Part shown: piece after piece, positions 35,956 through 44,980 of the stretch
Position numbering within the stretch: the first letter of the stretch is position 1
Layout: every line of letters starts with the position of its first letter
Assembly: GCA_017502085.1 (NCBI GenBank)
Contig: JAFVVQ010000029.1
Coordinates: 1-64,000, forward strand
Direction of reading: 5' to 3'
DNA from: Clostridia bacterium
GTDB lineage: Bacteria > Bacillota > Clostridia > Oscillospirales > Acutalibacteraceae
Length of the DNA: 64,000 bases
Translations under genes and position numbers: made by a program
The notes under the pieces: model-generated
The model's database searches: none
What the model was told of the DNA's origin: nothing
Seen by the model: the letters and a program-made list of their open reading frames with translations, nothing else

Positions 35956-36039
35956 CTTTTTACACTGAATCAGCAATTGTTGATGCAACAGGGGTGTGCG
36001 TTTGGTTTGTTGCAATGAGTTGTTCAGCCGTGTTGTTTT

Positions 36040-36558
36040 TTATTCGACGGTATTTTTGTTTTTTCGGAACCTGTAAAGAGCAATCAGTGATGAGATAACA
36101 CCGGCAATTTGTGCGAATACGGCGGTTGAACCCAGGATTGCGTGGTAAACCGTCCAGGTTGAAAGGTTGATAAGAAGCATAAGCCTGATATTCTGCTCTT
36201 TTTTCTGAAAAACGGCAAGCATATAGAATAATGCCGCAACCGTTGAAAGAATATCGAGCGGCACTTTTATGCCGATAACGCCGCCTGCAACGTAGAGGAT
36301 GAGAAAGATAACCTTTTCGGCAAGACCGACCTCGGTCTGCTTGATTTCGTGCCCAATAGAGAAAAGAAGCTGAAGCACGGCAACGAGGCAGACGATAACG
36401 CCCGAATTGAAGCCGTCAAGCAGAAGAATGTTTGCGGCTGAAAACAGATTTACCGCAACCGAAAGAATCAGCATCTGTTTTTTCTTTTTCATCTGCAGGG
36501 TAATGATAACCCCGATGGTAACGAGGATTCCGAGAACCTGTGCGATATAATATTCCAT
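36040..36558 (-). CDS. YgjV family inner-membrane protein
   Basis: A 172-residue integral membrane protein with about six helices, beginning MEYYIAQVLGILVTIGVIIT, followed by the KKKKQM turn and a second helix FSAANILLLDGF. The helix lengths and the short basic turns match the YgjV family (PF10688), of unknown function. The ATG at 36558 has GGAGG 5 bases upstream; the nine extra residues of a longer frame would include that ribosome site. It is divergent from the TetR gene. Confidence 0.75.
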   Translation of the reverse strand: MEYYIAQVLGILVTIGVIITLQMKKKKQMLILSVAVNLFSAANILLLDGFNSGVIVCLVAVLQLLFSIGHEIKQTEVGLAEKVIFLILYVAGGVIGIKVPLDILSTVAALFYMLAVFQKKEQNIRLMLLINLSTWTVYHAILGSTAVFAQIAGVISSLIALYRFRKNKNTVE

Positions 36559-36588
36559 AATGACCTCCGTCAGAACATGTTTCATCCC

Positions 36589-36617
36589 ATTCTAGCATAT
36601 GAAAAACCAAAATACAA
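36589..36617 (-). promoter_or_regulatory. Promoter of the YgjV gene
   Basis: On the minus strand TTGTAT (36612-36617), 17 bases, then an extended -10 TG-C-TAGAAT (36589-36594). Confidence 0.6.
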
Positions 36618-36650
36618 TTATAAATTTTGATCTTTAAACCGTATTTTGAG

Positions 36651-36679
36651 TTGACACTTGCTTGTACGTGTGCTATGAT
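36651..36679 (+). promoter_or_regulatory. Promoter of the TetR operon
   Basis: Perfect TTGACA (36651-36656), 17-base spacer, TATGAT (36674-36679); start of transcription near 36686, about 45 bases before the ATG. Confidence 0.75.
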
Positions 36680-36698
36680 GTGAATAGTACACATACAA
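36662..36698 (+). promoter_or_regulatory. Palindromic operator over the TetR promoter
   Basis: TTGTACGTGTGCTAT and ATAGTACACATACAA form an inverted repeat matching at 13 of 15 positions around a 7-base centre. It covers the spacer and -10 box of the TetR promoter, the expected position for a self-repressing TetR-family operator. Confidence 0.7.
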
Positions 36699-36729
36699 CT
36701 CTTGCAGAAACGTTTTTCAGGGAGGTTAT

Positions 36730-37398
36730 ATGGCAAAAAAAGAAAACACCAAAGACAAAATAATCCGCGTATCAACCCGTATGTTCCTCGAAAACGGATA
36801 TTCGACAACAACTGTCAAGGCGGTTTGCGACGAGCTGAAAATCAGCAAAGGCAATTTCACCTTCTATTTTCCATCAAAAGAAGATGTTCTTGCAGTGCTG
36901 ACCGATTGGCTTTGTAAGTTTCAGTGGGAAATGATTAATGCAGAGGTTGACGACGGAACAAGCAGTCTGCTTGCAGTTTGTTATGAACTTATGACTATGG
37001 CATCGGCATGTGAAGAAAACAGCGTGGCAAAGGATTTCTTCATTTCGACTTATCAGAGTCAGAAATGTCTGGAAATAATTCACAACAACGATACAGCCAG
37101 AGCAAAATCGGTTTTTGCGGATTATTGTTCGGGGTGGAGCGACGAGCAGTTCCGGGAAGCGGAAATTCTTGTTGCGGGTATTGAACACGCAACACTGAAT
37201 GCGATTGATAAAACCGTATCGCTTGAAACCCGCATTTCGGGAGCATTGAATACGGTTATGACAATCTATAACGTGCCCGAAGAAATCCGCAGAAGAAAGA
37301 TTGAAAATGCTCTTGCGCTTGATTACCGTTCGCTCGGTGAACGCATTTTCAAAGAATTCAAAGAATATGTTGAAAAGAAAACGAGGTGGTCGGAATGA
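36730..37398 (+). CDS. TetR/AcrR family transcriptional regulator
   Basis: A 222-residue repressor. The N-terminal HTH reads KIIRVSTRMFLENGYSTTTV, then ELKISKGNFTFYFPSKEDVL, the canonical TetR DNA-binding pattern. The remaining 160 residues form the variable ligand-binding helical domain. GGGAGG precedes the ATG. Its stop overlaps the start of the next gene (ATGA), so the membrane protein downstream is co-expressed and possibly also the nucleotidase and CstA genes. The palindrome at 36662-36698 suggests autoregulation. Confidence 0.92.
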   Translation: MAKKENTKDKIIRVSTRMFLENGYSTTTVKAVCDELKISKGNFTFYFPSKEDVLAVLTDWLCKFQWEMINAEVDDGTSSLLAVCYELMTMASACEENSVAKDFFISTYQSQKCLEIIHNNDTARAKSVFADYCSGWSDEQFREAEILVAGIEHATLNAIDKTVSLETRISGALNTVMTIYNVPEEIRRRKIENALALDYRSLGERIFKEFKEYVEKKTRWSE

Positions 37399-37877
37399 GC
37401 GAAAAACTCAAAAAAACAATTGCAGTCGTCGGTGCATTTCTCCTTGTTGCGGTGGCGGCGGTGTGGTTTATGAGCAGCGATCTTAAACACATCGAGGATA
37501 CCAACGGTGCGGATAATTATTCGTTGCAGACAATCAACGACAGTAATATCATCAACCGTGACGTCGGAGCGATGGGGCTGAATACTCACAAGAGTTCCGT
37601 TTCGGGTGTGACAACGTACTCTTCAAAAAAATTCACAGGTGTTGAGGAAATTTACGGCAACAACATCTGGGGCAACCGTTTCGAGATAACCGTCAACCAT
37701 GCAAGGGTTGATTCGGGTAATTTCAGAATCGTTCTTCTTGAGAATGAACGCATTGTTCACGAATTCAAACTCAACGAACTGATGCAGACTTACGTGCTTG
37801 AAAACCCGAGCGGATATATATCGCTCCGTATAGCGGGAGAAAGTGCGGATTTTCAGCTTGACTATCATATTTATTAA
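37395..37877 (+). CDS. Membrane-anchored small exported protein
   Basis: A 160-residue protein with one N-terminal membrane helix (TIAVVGAFLLVAVAAVWFM) and an exported domain of about 130 residues rich in beta strands (FEITVNHARVDSGNFRIVLLENERIVHEF). No family is recognised. The ATG at 37395 overlaps the TetR stop by four bases; a GTG nine bases earlier is less likely. Because it is the direct partner of the regulator, it may be part of what the regulator senses or controls. Confidence 0.7.
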   Translation: MSEKLKKTIAVVGAFLLVAVAAVWFMSSDLKHIEDTNGADNYSLQTINDSNIINRDVGAMGLNTHKSSVSGVTTYSSKKFTGVEEIYGNNIWGNRFEITVNHARVDSGNFRIVLLENERIVHEFKLNELMQTYVLENPSGYISLRIAGESADFQLDYHIY

Positions 37878-37897
37878 CAAAAGCGAAAGGAGAAATA

Positions 37898-40639
37898 ATG
37901 ATGAAGAAGACTTTATCAGTTATTATTGCAATTCTTATGCTTGTTTCTGCTGTGCCGACAGCTTTTGCGGCAGAGACCGAAACAGTCATTATTTACACTA
38001 ACGACGTGCATTGCGCAATCGATGATTATCCCGTAATTGCCGCATACAAAACTGAGCTTATCGCACAGGGCAAGAACGTCATCGTTGTTGATGCGGGTGA
38101 TGCCATTCAGGGCGAGATCATCGGTGCAATTACCGAGGGCGAGGCGGTTGTCGATATTATGAACACAATCGGATATGACTACGCAATCCCCGGCAATCAT
38201 GAGTTCGATTACGGTGTTGAAGTTTTCCTTGACCTGGCTCAGAACAAGGCGAAATATGAATATCTCAGTTCCAATTTCTATGATCTGACGTCAGTTGAAT
38301 CCGTGTTTGCTCCTTACGCAATTGAGGATATCGGTGATTATCAGATTGCTTTTGTCGGCATTTCAACCCCTGAAACGGTTTCAAAATCAAATCCCGATTA
38401 TTTCAAAAATGAAGACGGCAATTTCATTTACGGTTTCCCTGTATATCCGGGTGGAATGACAAATGAAATTCTTTATGAACACGTTCAGAACAGCATAGAT
38501 GCTGCTGTTGGCAAGGGTGCGGATATTGTTGTTGCACTCGGTCATATGGGTATCACTGAAACAACTGAGGGCTGGAAATCAATTGACGTCATCGCAAACA
38601 CAAACGGCATAGATTACTTCATTGATGCGCATTCTGAAGAAGTTATCGAAAATGATGTTTATAAGAACAAAGATAACGAAGACGTTGTTCTCACTTCGAC
38701 AGGCACAAAACTCGCATATTTCGGTGTGATGACAATCAGCGGAGGCAACGCGGATTTCGAGCTGATAAATCCCGATGATGTTGAGATTGAAACTATGTCA
38801 GAAAGCGCAAAAACGGCTTACGATAACGTGAAGGCAAAGGTTGACGGTTATTACGAAGATATTGCATATCTTTTTGAGAATATCGGCACTTCCGAGGTTG
38901 AGCTTCATACCCGCGACGAGGATTTCAGCTGGGCAGTCCGAGAAAGAGAAACAAATGCAGGTGACTTCGTTGCCGATGCTTACCGTGCCGTAACCGGTGC
39001 CGACGTTGCGATTGCAAACGGCGGCGGAATCAGGGAAAAAATCGGTGTCGGTAACGTTTCAAGAAAGATGCTTATGGATATGAACCCCTTCGGCAATTCA
39101 ATGTGCGTTGTTGAAGTGACGGGTCAGCAGCTTGTTGATGTGCTTGAACACGGTGCACGTGCTTGTCCCGAATCGCTCGGCGGCTTCTTCCAGGTTTCAG
39201 GTGTGACGTTTGAAATTCATACCTACAGAGAATCTCCCGTCATATGCGACCAGCTTGATAATTTTATCGGAATAAATGAAGAAATGGAACGCAGGGTTCA
39301 GAACGTTTTTGTAGGTGACGAACCCGTTGACCTTGGGGAAAAATATACTCTTGCGGGCAGCACCTACGTTATCTTAAGCGGCGGTGACGGACTTTCAATG
39401 CTTGAAGGCTCAACCGTTGTTCAGCAGGAAGGTTTGCCTTGTGATAACGGAATGCTTATCGAATATTTTACCGAACACCTTGACGGTGTTATTTCTGCTG
39501 ATGTCTATGGCAATCCCGAGGGTGACGGCAGAATTACAATTGTTGAGAGCAGTTTCGAAGCTCCCGAATGCGATTATGAAATGGAATACGGTGAAACAAA
39601 AACCGTTACCGTCGGAAGCGGAGAAGAAATTGTTGTTAAGTTTGTTCCCGAGAAGAGCGGAAAATACATTTTCAGAACGGAATCCGAATGGGTAGATACG
39701 TGCGCCTCAATGGTTGATTCAAACGGTAACGACATCTGTACCGAATATGAGGACGATACTATAGAAAGCAACGATTTCAGACTGTTATGTGAACTTGAAG
39801 CGGGCGAAGAATATTATCTGTATGTCAGCGCCTATTCTGATAATTCCGAAACTTTCGACCTTGTTATTGACTGCGGTCATAATTTTGAAGACGAGTCCTG
39901 TATAGTATGCGGTAAGGTCTGCGACCATACAGAAGACGATTTCCTCGGTTTCTGTGTGTGCGGAAAAATCTTCCTTGGCAAAGAAATAGCTGACGGAGAT
40001 GAACTTGACGTTGAAACCGAATCAGATTCTGATTATGTCTGGTTCAGATTTATCCCTGAAGAAAGCGGACTGTATTCGTTTAAATCGGCACTCGGTGAGA
40101 GGGACCCTGACTGCGACCTTTATGATTCTGAAGGCGAATGGCTTGCGGGCAGCACGGACGTTAACGGTACGGATTTTGATCTTATTCATTATTTTGAGGC
40201 AGGGGAAACCTATTATTTCGAAACTCACAACTGCATGGGTTCAGGTACGTTTAGTGTTTCGCTTAACCGCGTGAAACACGTCGCGGATGACGGCAGTGAG
40301 CATACAGATATCGAGTTTGTGGAAGAAACGTATTCCAATTGTACAGAGGCGGGTCACACTGAAGGTCTCTATTGCAACGAGTGTGAAGAATTTATTTCAG
40401 GCAACGAAGAAAAAGAACTTGATAAGGACTATCATATCGACGAAAATTTCGATGAAACCTGCGACCTCTGCGGCAAAGAGAATATCTGGGAGAATGATTG
40501 CGGTCACATCTGCCACAGTGAAAATTTCTTCCTGAAGGTTATCTGGAGAATCCTCAACTTCTTCAATAAGCTTTTCGGTCTTTCTCCCGATTGTGAATGC
40601 GGTGAAGCACATTATTTCTATATTGATTATGACGTATAA
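37898..40639 (+). CDS. Secreted 5'-nucleotidase / cyclic phosphodiesterase
   Basis: A 913-residue exported enzyme of the UshA/5'-nucleotidase type. It has a signal peptide (ending AFAAE, near residue 26), a metallophosphatase domain (YTNDVHC, VDAGDAIQG, GNHEFDYG near 98, ALGHMG) and the C-terminal nucleotide-binding domain (IANGGGIRE, DMNPFGNSM). The second metal-site histidine motif reads DAHSEE instead of GHTH. Two bacterial pre-peptidase-like beta domains follow, each after a Cys/His cluster, and the tail ends with ICHSENFFLKVIWRILNFF then CECGEAHY. Such enzymes release phosphate and nucleosides from extracellular nucleotides. AAAGGAG precedes the ATG; it lies 20 bases after the preceding gene. 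Confidence 0.88.
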   Translation: MMKKTLSVIIAILMLVSAVPTAFAAETETVIIYTNDVHCAIDDYPVIAAYKTELIAQGKNVIVVDAGDAIQGEIIGAITEGEAVVDIMNTIGYDYAIPGNHEFDYGVEVFLDLAQNKAKYEYLSSNFYDLTSVESVFAPYAIEDIGDYQIAFVGISTPETVSKSNPDYFKNEDGNFIYGFPVYPGGMTNEILYEHVQNSIDAAVGKGADIVVALGHMGITETTEGWKSIDVIANTNGIDYFIDAHSEEVIENDVYKNKDNEDVVLTSTGTKLAYFGVMTISGGNADFELINPDDVEIETMSESAKTAYDNVKAKVDGYYEDIAYLFENIGTSEVELHTRDEDFSWAVRERETNAGDFVADAYRAVTGADVAIANGGGIREKIGVGNVSRKMLMDMNPFGNSMCVVEVTGQQLVDVLEHGARACPESLGGFFQVSGVTFEIHTYRESPVICDQLDNFIGINEEMERRVQNVFVGDEPVDLGEKYTLAGSTYVILSGGDGLSMLEGSTVVQQEGLPCDNGMLIEYFTEHLDGVISADVYGNPEGDGRITIVESSFEAPECDYEMEYGETKTVTVGSGEEIVVKFVPEKSGKYIFRTESEWVDTCASMVDSNGNDICTEYEDDTIESNDFRLLCELEAGEEYYLYVSAYSDNSETFDLVIDCGHNFEDESCIVCGKVCDHTEDDFLGFCVCGKIFLGKEIADGDELDVETESDSDYVWFRFIPEESGLYSFKSALGERDPDCDLYDSEGEWLAGSTDVNGTDFDLIHYFEAGETYYFETHNCMGSGTFSVSLNRVKHVADDGSEHTDIEFVEETYSNCTEAGHTEGLYCNECEEFISGNEEKELDKDYHIDENFDETCDLCGKENIWENDCGHICHSENFFLKVIWRILNFFNKLFGLSPDCECGEAHYFYIDYDV

Positions 40640-40680
40640 ATAATAATCGCATAATAATATTCTCTTTTCAGGAGGTAAAT

Positions 40681-42375
40681 ATGAACGGTGTTACGATAAT
40701 GATTATTTCACTGGCCGTTTTGCTTCTGGCATACATATTATACGGCAGGTGGATTGCGAAAAAATGGGGAGTTGACCCGAAAAGAAAAACCCCCGCTTAT
40801 GAACAGCGTGACGGTGTAGATTATGAGCCTGCGCATAAGAGCATTGTTTTCGGTCATCAGTTTGCTTCGATTGCAGGTGCGGGACCCATCAACGGCCCCG
40901 TTCAGGCGGCGATTTTTGGATGGGTACCCGTTCTTCTGTGGGTACTCATCGGCGGTGTTTTCTTCGGCGCGGTGCAGGATTTTTCCGCTATGTATGCATC
41001 TGTGCGGAATAAGGGCAGAAGCGTAGGATACATAATCGAAAAATATATCGGCAAAACAGGCAAGAAGATGTTTCTTCTTTTCTGCTGGCTTTTCTACATC
41101 CTTGTTGTTGCTGCTTTTGCGGATATCGTTGCAGGAACTTTTATGGGCTTCACCGTAACCGATGGTGTTAAGAGTGCGAACATTACCGCCAACGGTGCCG
41201 TTGCCACGACCTCGATAATGTTTATTGTTTTTGCGGTTGTGTTGGGTCTGATTCTCAAATACAAAAAAATGCCGACGGCGGTGAATACGGTAATTGCGGT
41301 CGTTATGCTTGTCTCGTCAATAGTCATTGGTCTGAAATTCCCGATGTTCCTTTCTCTTGATATATGGCATGTTCTGGTTTTTGTTTATATTTTTATTGCC
41401 TCAATAATGCCTGTATGGATTCTTCTCCAGCCGAGAGATTATCTCAACAGTTATCTGCTTGTTGCGATGATTGTTGCGGCGGTAGTCGGTGTTTTTGTTG
41501 CGAATCCTCAGGTCAGGATTCCCGCATTCGTCGGCTTTGAGGTTGACGGAAATTATCTTTTTCCCATCCTTTTTGTAACGATTGCCTGCGGTGCTGTTTC
41601 GGGTTTCCATTCTCTTGTTTCCTCGGGTACAGCATCAAAACAAATCAAAAATGAAAAGGATATGCTTCCTGTTTCGTTCGGTGCAATGCTTCTTGAAAGT
41701 ATGCTTGCGGTGGTTGCTCTTATTGCGGTTGCTTCTTTTGCAAGCGGCGAAGCGGCGGCGCAGGGCTGGAATACTCCCGCCCAGGTGTTTGCGGGTGCGG
41801 TGTCGGGATTCCTGACAACTCTCGGTCTGCCGGAAAACATAGTCTATACACTTATTACTTTGTCAATTTCAGCTTTTGCAATGACGTCTCTCGACTCCGT
41901 TGCACGAGTCGGCAGACTTTCATTCCAGGAACTTTTCCTTGATGATTCAATCACTGATGAGAATATGGGCAAGATCAGAAAAGTTCTCACGAACAAGTAT
42001 TTTGCAACGGTCATAACACTCGTTCTCGCATACGGACTTACGCTTGTCGGATACAAAAATATCTGGGCGCTTTTCGGTGCATCGAATCAGCTTCTGTCCG
42101 TGTTTGCTTTTCTTGCGTGTTCGGTATTTCTTAAGAGAAGCAAGAAGGTACGCTGGTTTATGTATATTCCCCTCGGCGCTATGCTTGCAGTAACGTTTAC
42201 TGCCCTGGGAATGACAATTTACAACAAAGCAAGTGCGCTTATAACCTCAGCGAGTGCCGATATCTTCGGCGATACGCTTCAGCTTGTTTTTGCAACGTTG
42301 ATTATCATTCTCGGCGTATGCGTTGTTGTCGAAGGCTTCAGAAAGCTTTTCTGCAAGGAAACTGAAAAAGCATAA
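40681..42375 (+). CDS. cstA: CstA family carbon-starvation/peptide transporter
   Basis: A 564-residue integral membrane protein with about 15 helices. Family landmarks are GHQFASIAGAGPINGPVQAA near residue 58, GAVQDFSAMYAS near 100 and FHSLVSSGTASKQI near 317. CstA proteins import peptides or pyruvate during carbon limitation. The protein is of the shorter (about 560 residue) form found in anaerobes, compared with about 700 in E. coli. AGGAGG lies 5 bases before the ATG. It is followed by a strong terminator shared with the convergent ATP synthase operon. Confidence 0.95.
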   Translation: MNGVTIMIISLAVLLLAYILYGRWIAKKWGVDPKRKTPAYEQRDGVDYEPAHKSIVFGHQFASIAGAGPINGPVQAAIFGWVPVLLWVLIGGVFFGAVQDFSAMYASVRNKGRSVGYIIEKYIGKTGKKMFLLFCWLFYILVVAAFADIVAGTFMGFTVTDGVKSANITANGAVATTSIMFIVFAVVLGLILKYKKMPTAVNTVIAVVMLVSSIVIGLKFPMFLSLDIWHVLVFVYIFIASIMPVWILLQPRDYLNSYLLVAMIVAAVVGVFVANPQVRIPAFVGFEVDGNYLFPILFVTIACGAVSGFHSLVSSGTASKQIKNEKDMLPVSFGAMLLESMLAVVALIAVASFASGEAAAQGWNTPAQVFAGAVSGFLTTLGLPENIVYTLITLSISAFAMTSLDSVARVGRLSFQELFLDDSITDENMGKIRKVLTNKYFATVITLVLAYGLTLVGYKNIWALFGASNQLLSVFAFLACSVFLKRSKKVRWFMYIPLGAMLAVTFTALGMTIYNKASALITSASADIFGDTLQLVFATLIIILGVCVVVEGFRKLFCKETEKA

Positions 42376-42396
42376 TACATCCGAATAAATATAATA

Positions 42397-42440
42397 AAAA
42401 ACCCCACGGAAACCAAAGCGATCTTTGACTTTCCGTGGGG
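42397..42440. terminator. Bidirectional terminator between cstA and atpC
   Basis: AAAACCCCACGGAAA pairs with TTTCCGTGGGGTTTT, with A/T runs on both sides, so it can terminate both convergent units. Confidence 0.9.
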
Positions 42441-42451
42441 TTTTTGTGTGA

Positions 42452-42733
42452 TTATTCTTTTATGCTGTTGACGGTTATGCAGACCGCGTTGTTTTCGACC
42501 GTTGCAAAGCCGTCTGAAATATCTGCCTCAAAAACGGTTTTTCCGTTGGAAGAAAGGGTTACCTTTCCCGCCTTAAGCGAAAAAACGGCATTTGCGTGAC
42601 CCTTTCTGATTCCGTAAGAGCCTGAAAATTCCCCCTTGATATTATCTGAAACCGGCAGACAGATACTGTCACATTCCATATCGGGGAGATGGCGGTCAAC
42701 GCTGAAGAATTTAACGGTAAGAACGTCTTTCAT
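42452..42733 (-). CDS. atpC: F-type ATP synthase epsilon subunit, short form
   Basis: The 93-residue protein has the N-terminal beta-sandwich of epsilon (LTVKFFSVDRHL, then GSYGIRKGHANAVFSLKAG). The usual C-terminal helical hairpin (about 45 residues) is missing; in other species this part inhibits ATP hydrolysis. It is the last gene of the operon, four bases after atpD. Confidence 0.85.
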   Translation of the reverse strand: MKDVLTVKFFSVDRHLPDMECDSICLPVSDNIKGEFSGSYGIRKGHANAVFSLKAGKVTLSSNGKTVFEADISDGFATVENNAVCITVNSIKE

Positions 42734-42737
42734 AATG

Positions 42738-44141
<1,404 letters not shown>

Positions 44142-44978
44142 TTACACTTCCCCTTTCTTTGAATAATCTGCCGAAACCTCCAGGACGTCGGCGGTAACCT
44201 GACTCTGACGCTTGCGGTTTATTTCTGTTTCCAGCTGAATGCTGTATTCGCAGGCGGTATCGTACGCACTGCGCATCGTTGTAAGTGTTGCCGCCTGGGC
44301 GCCCAGGGCAGTTTCGAGTATTTTTTTATATAGGATTGAAATCAGTATTTTTTCGGCGGTATTTACCATTACCGTTTGTCTGTCGGGGACAAACAAAGGC
44401 TCTTCGGACTCCGCCGTATCTTCGCCAAACGAGAACAAACCGTCACATACGGGCTTTTGCTTCATCATATTCTGATATCGGGGATAGACGATTTTTACAG
44501 ACGATATCTTTCCGCTTTCCGTCATCGCTCTGATATCTTCTAAGAGCGCGCAGGCGTCGGAATATAACGGTATATCCGAAAAAATATAAGACTTGTCGTA
44601 ACGTATTTTTTTACCGTCCAGATAATCTTTACCTTTTTTGCCGCAACAAATGATAACGGGTTCAGATTCCGGCTCACGAAGGATGTTCTCAAAAAACGAG
44701 ATCAGCTCCGTGTTGAAGCTTCCGCACATACCCTTGTTTGATGTCAGAACAATATATAAAGAGGGTGCCTCAGGGTTGCTTACCGAAAAAAACGAGTTGA
44801 AATCTTTTCTGTAATAGTGGTACATTCTGTCACACTGCTCTGCATATTTTTCATAATCCGAATAGAGGGCTGAAAGCTTGGAGTATTTGACCGTAGAGGC
44901 GGTTTTCATAGCCTGAGTCAGCTTCTTTGTTGAAAGAATAACCTGAAGCTTCTTTTTTAGATTTTGTATGGTAGGCAT
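44142..44978 (-). CDS. atpG: F-type ATP synthase gamma subunit
   Basis: A 278-residue central-stalk subunit. The N-terminal helix has LKKKLQVILSTKKLTQAMKT and the C-terminal helix ends MRSAYDTACEYSIQLETEIN, with the conserved SNKGMCGSFN in the middle. Slightly shorter than the usual 285-290 residues. It follows the fused alpha gene by two bases. Confidence 0.95.
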   Translation of the reverse strand: MPTIQNLKKKLQVILSTKKLTQAMKTASTVKYSKLSALYSDYEKYAEQCDRMYHYYRKDFNSFFSVSNPEAPSLYIVLTSNKGMCGSFNTELISFFENILREPESEPVIICCGKKGKDYLDGKKIRYDKSYIFSDIPLYSDACALLEDIRAMTESGKISSVKIVYPRYQNMMKQKPVCDGLFSFGEDTAESEEPLFVPDRQTVMVNTAEKILISILYKKILETALGAQAATLTTMRSAYDTACEYSIQLETEINRKRQSQVTADVLEVSADYSKKGEV

Positions 44979-44980
44979 AA

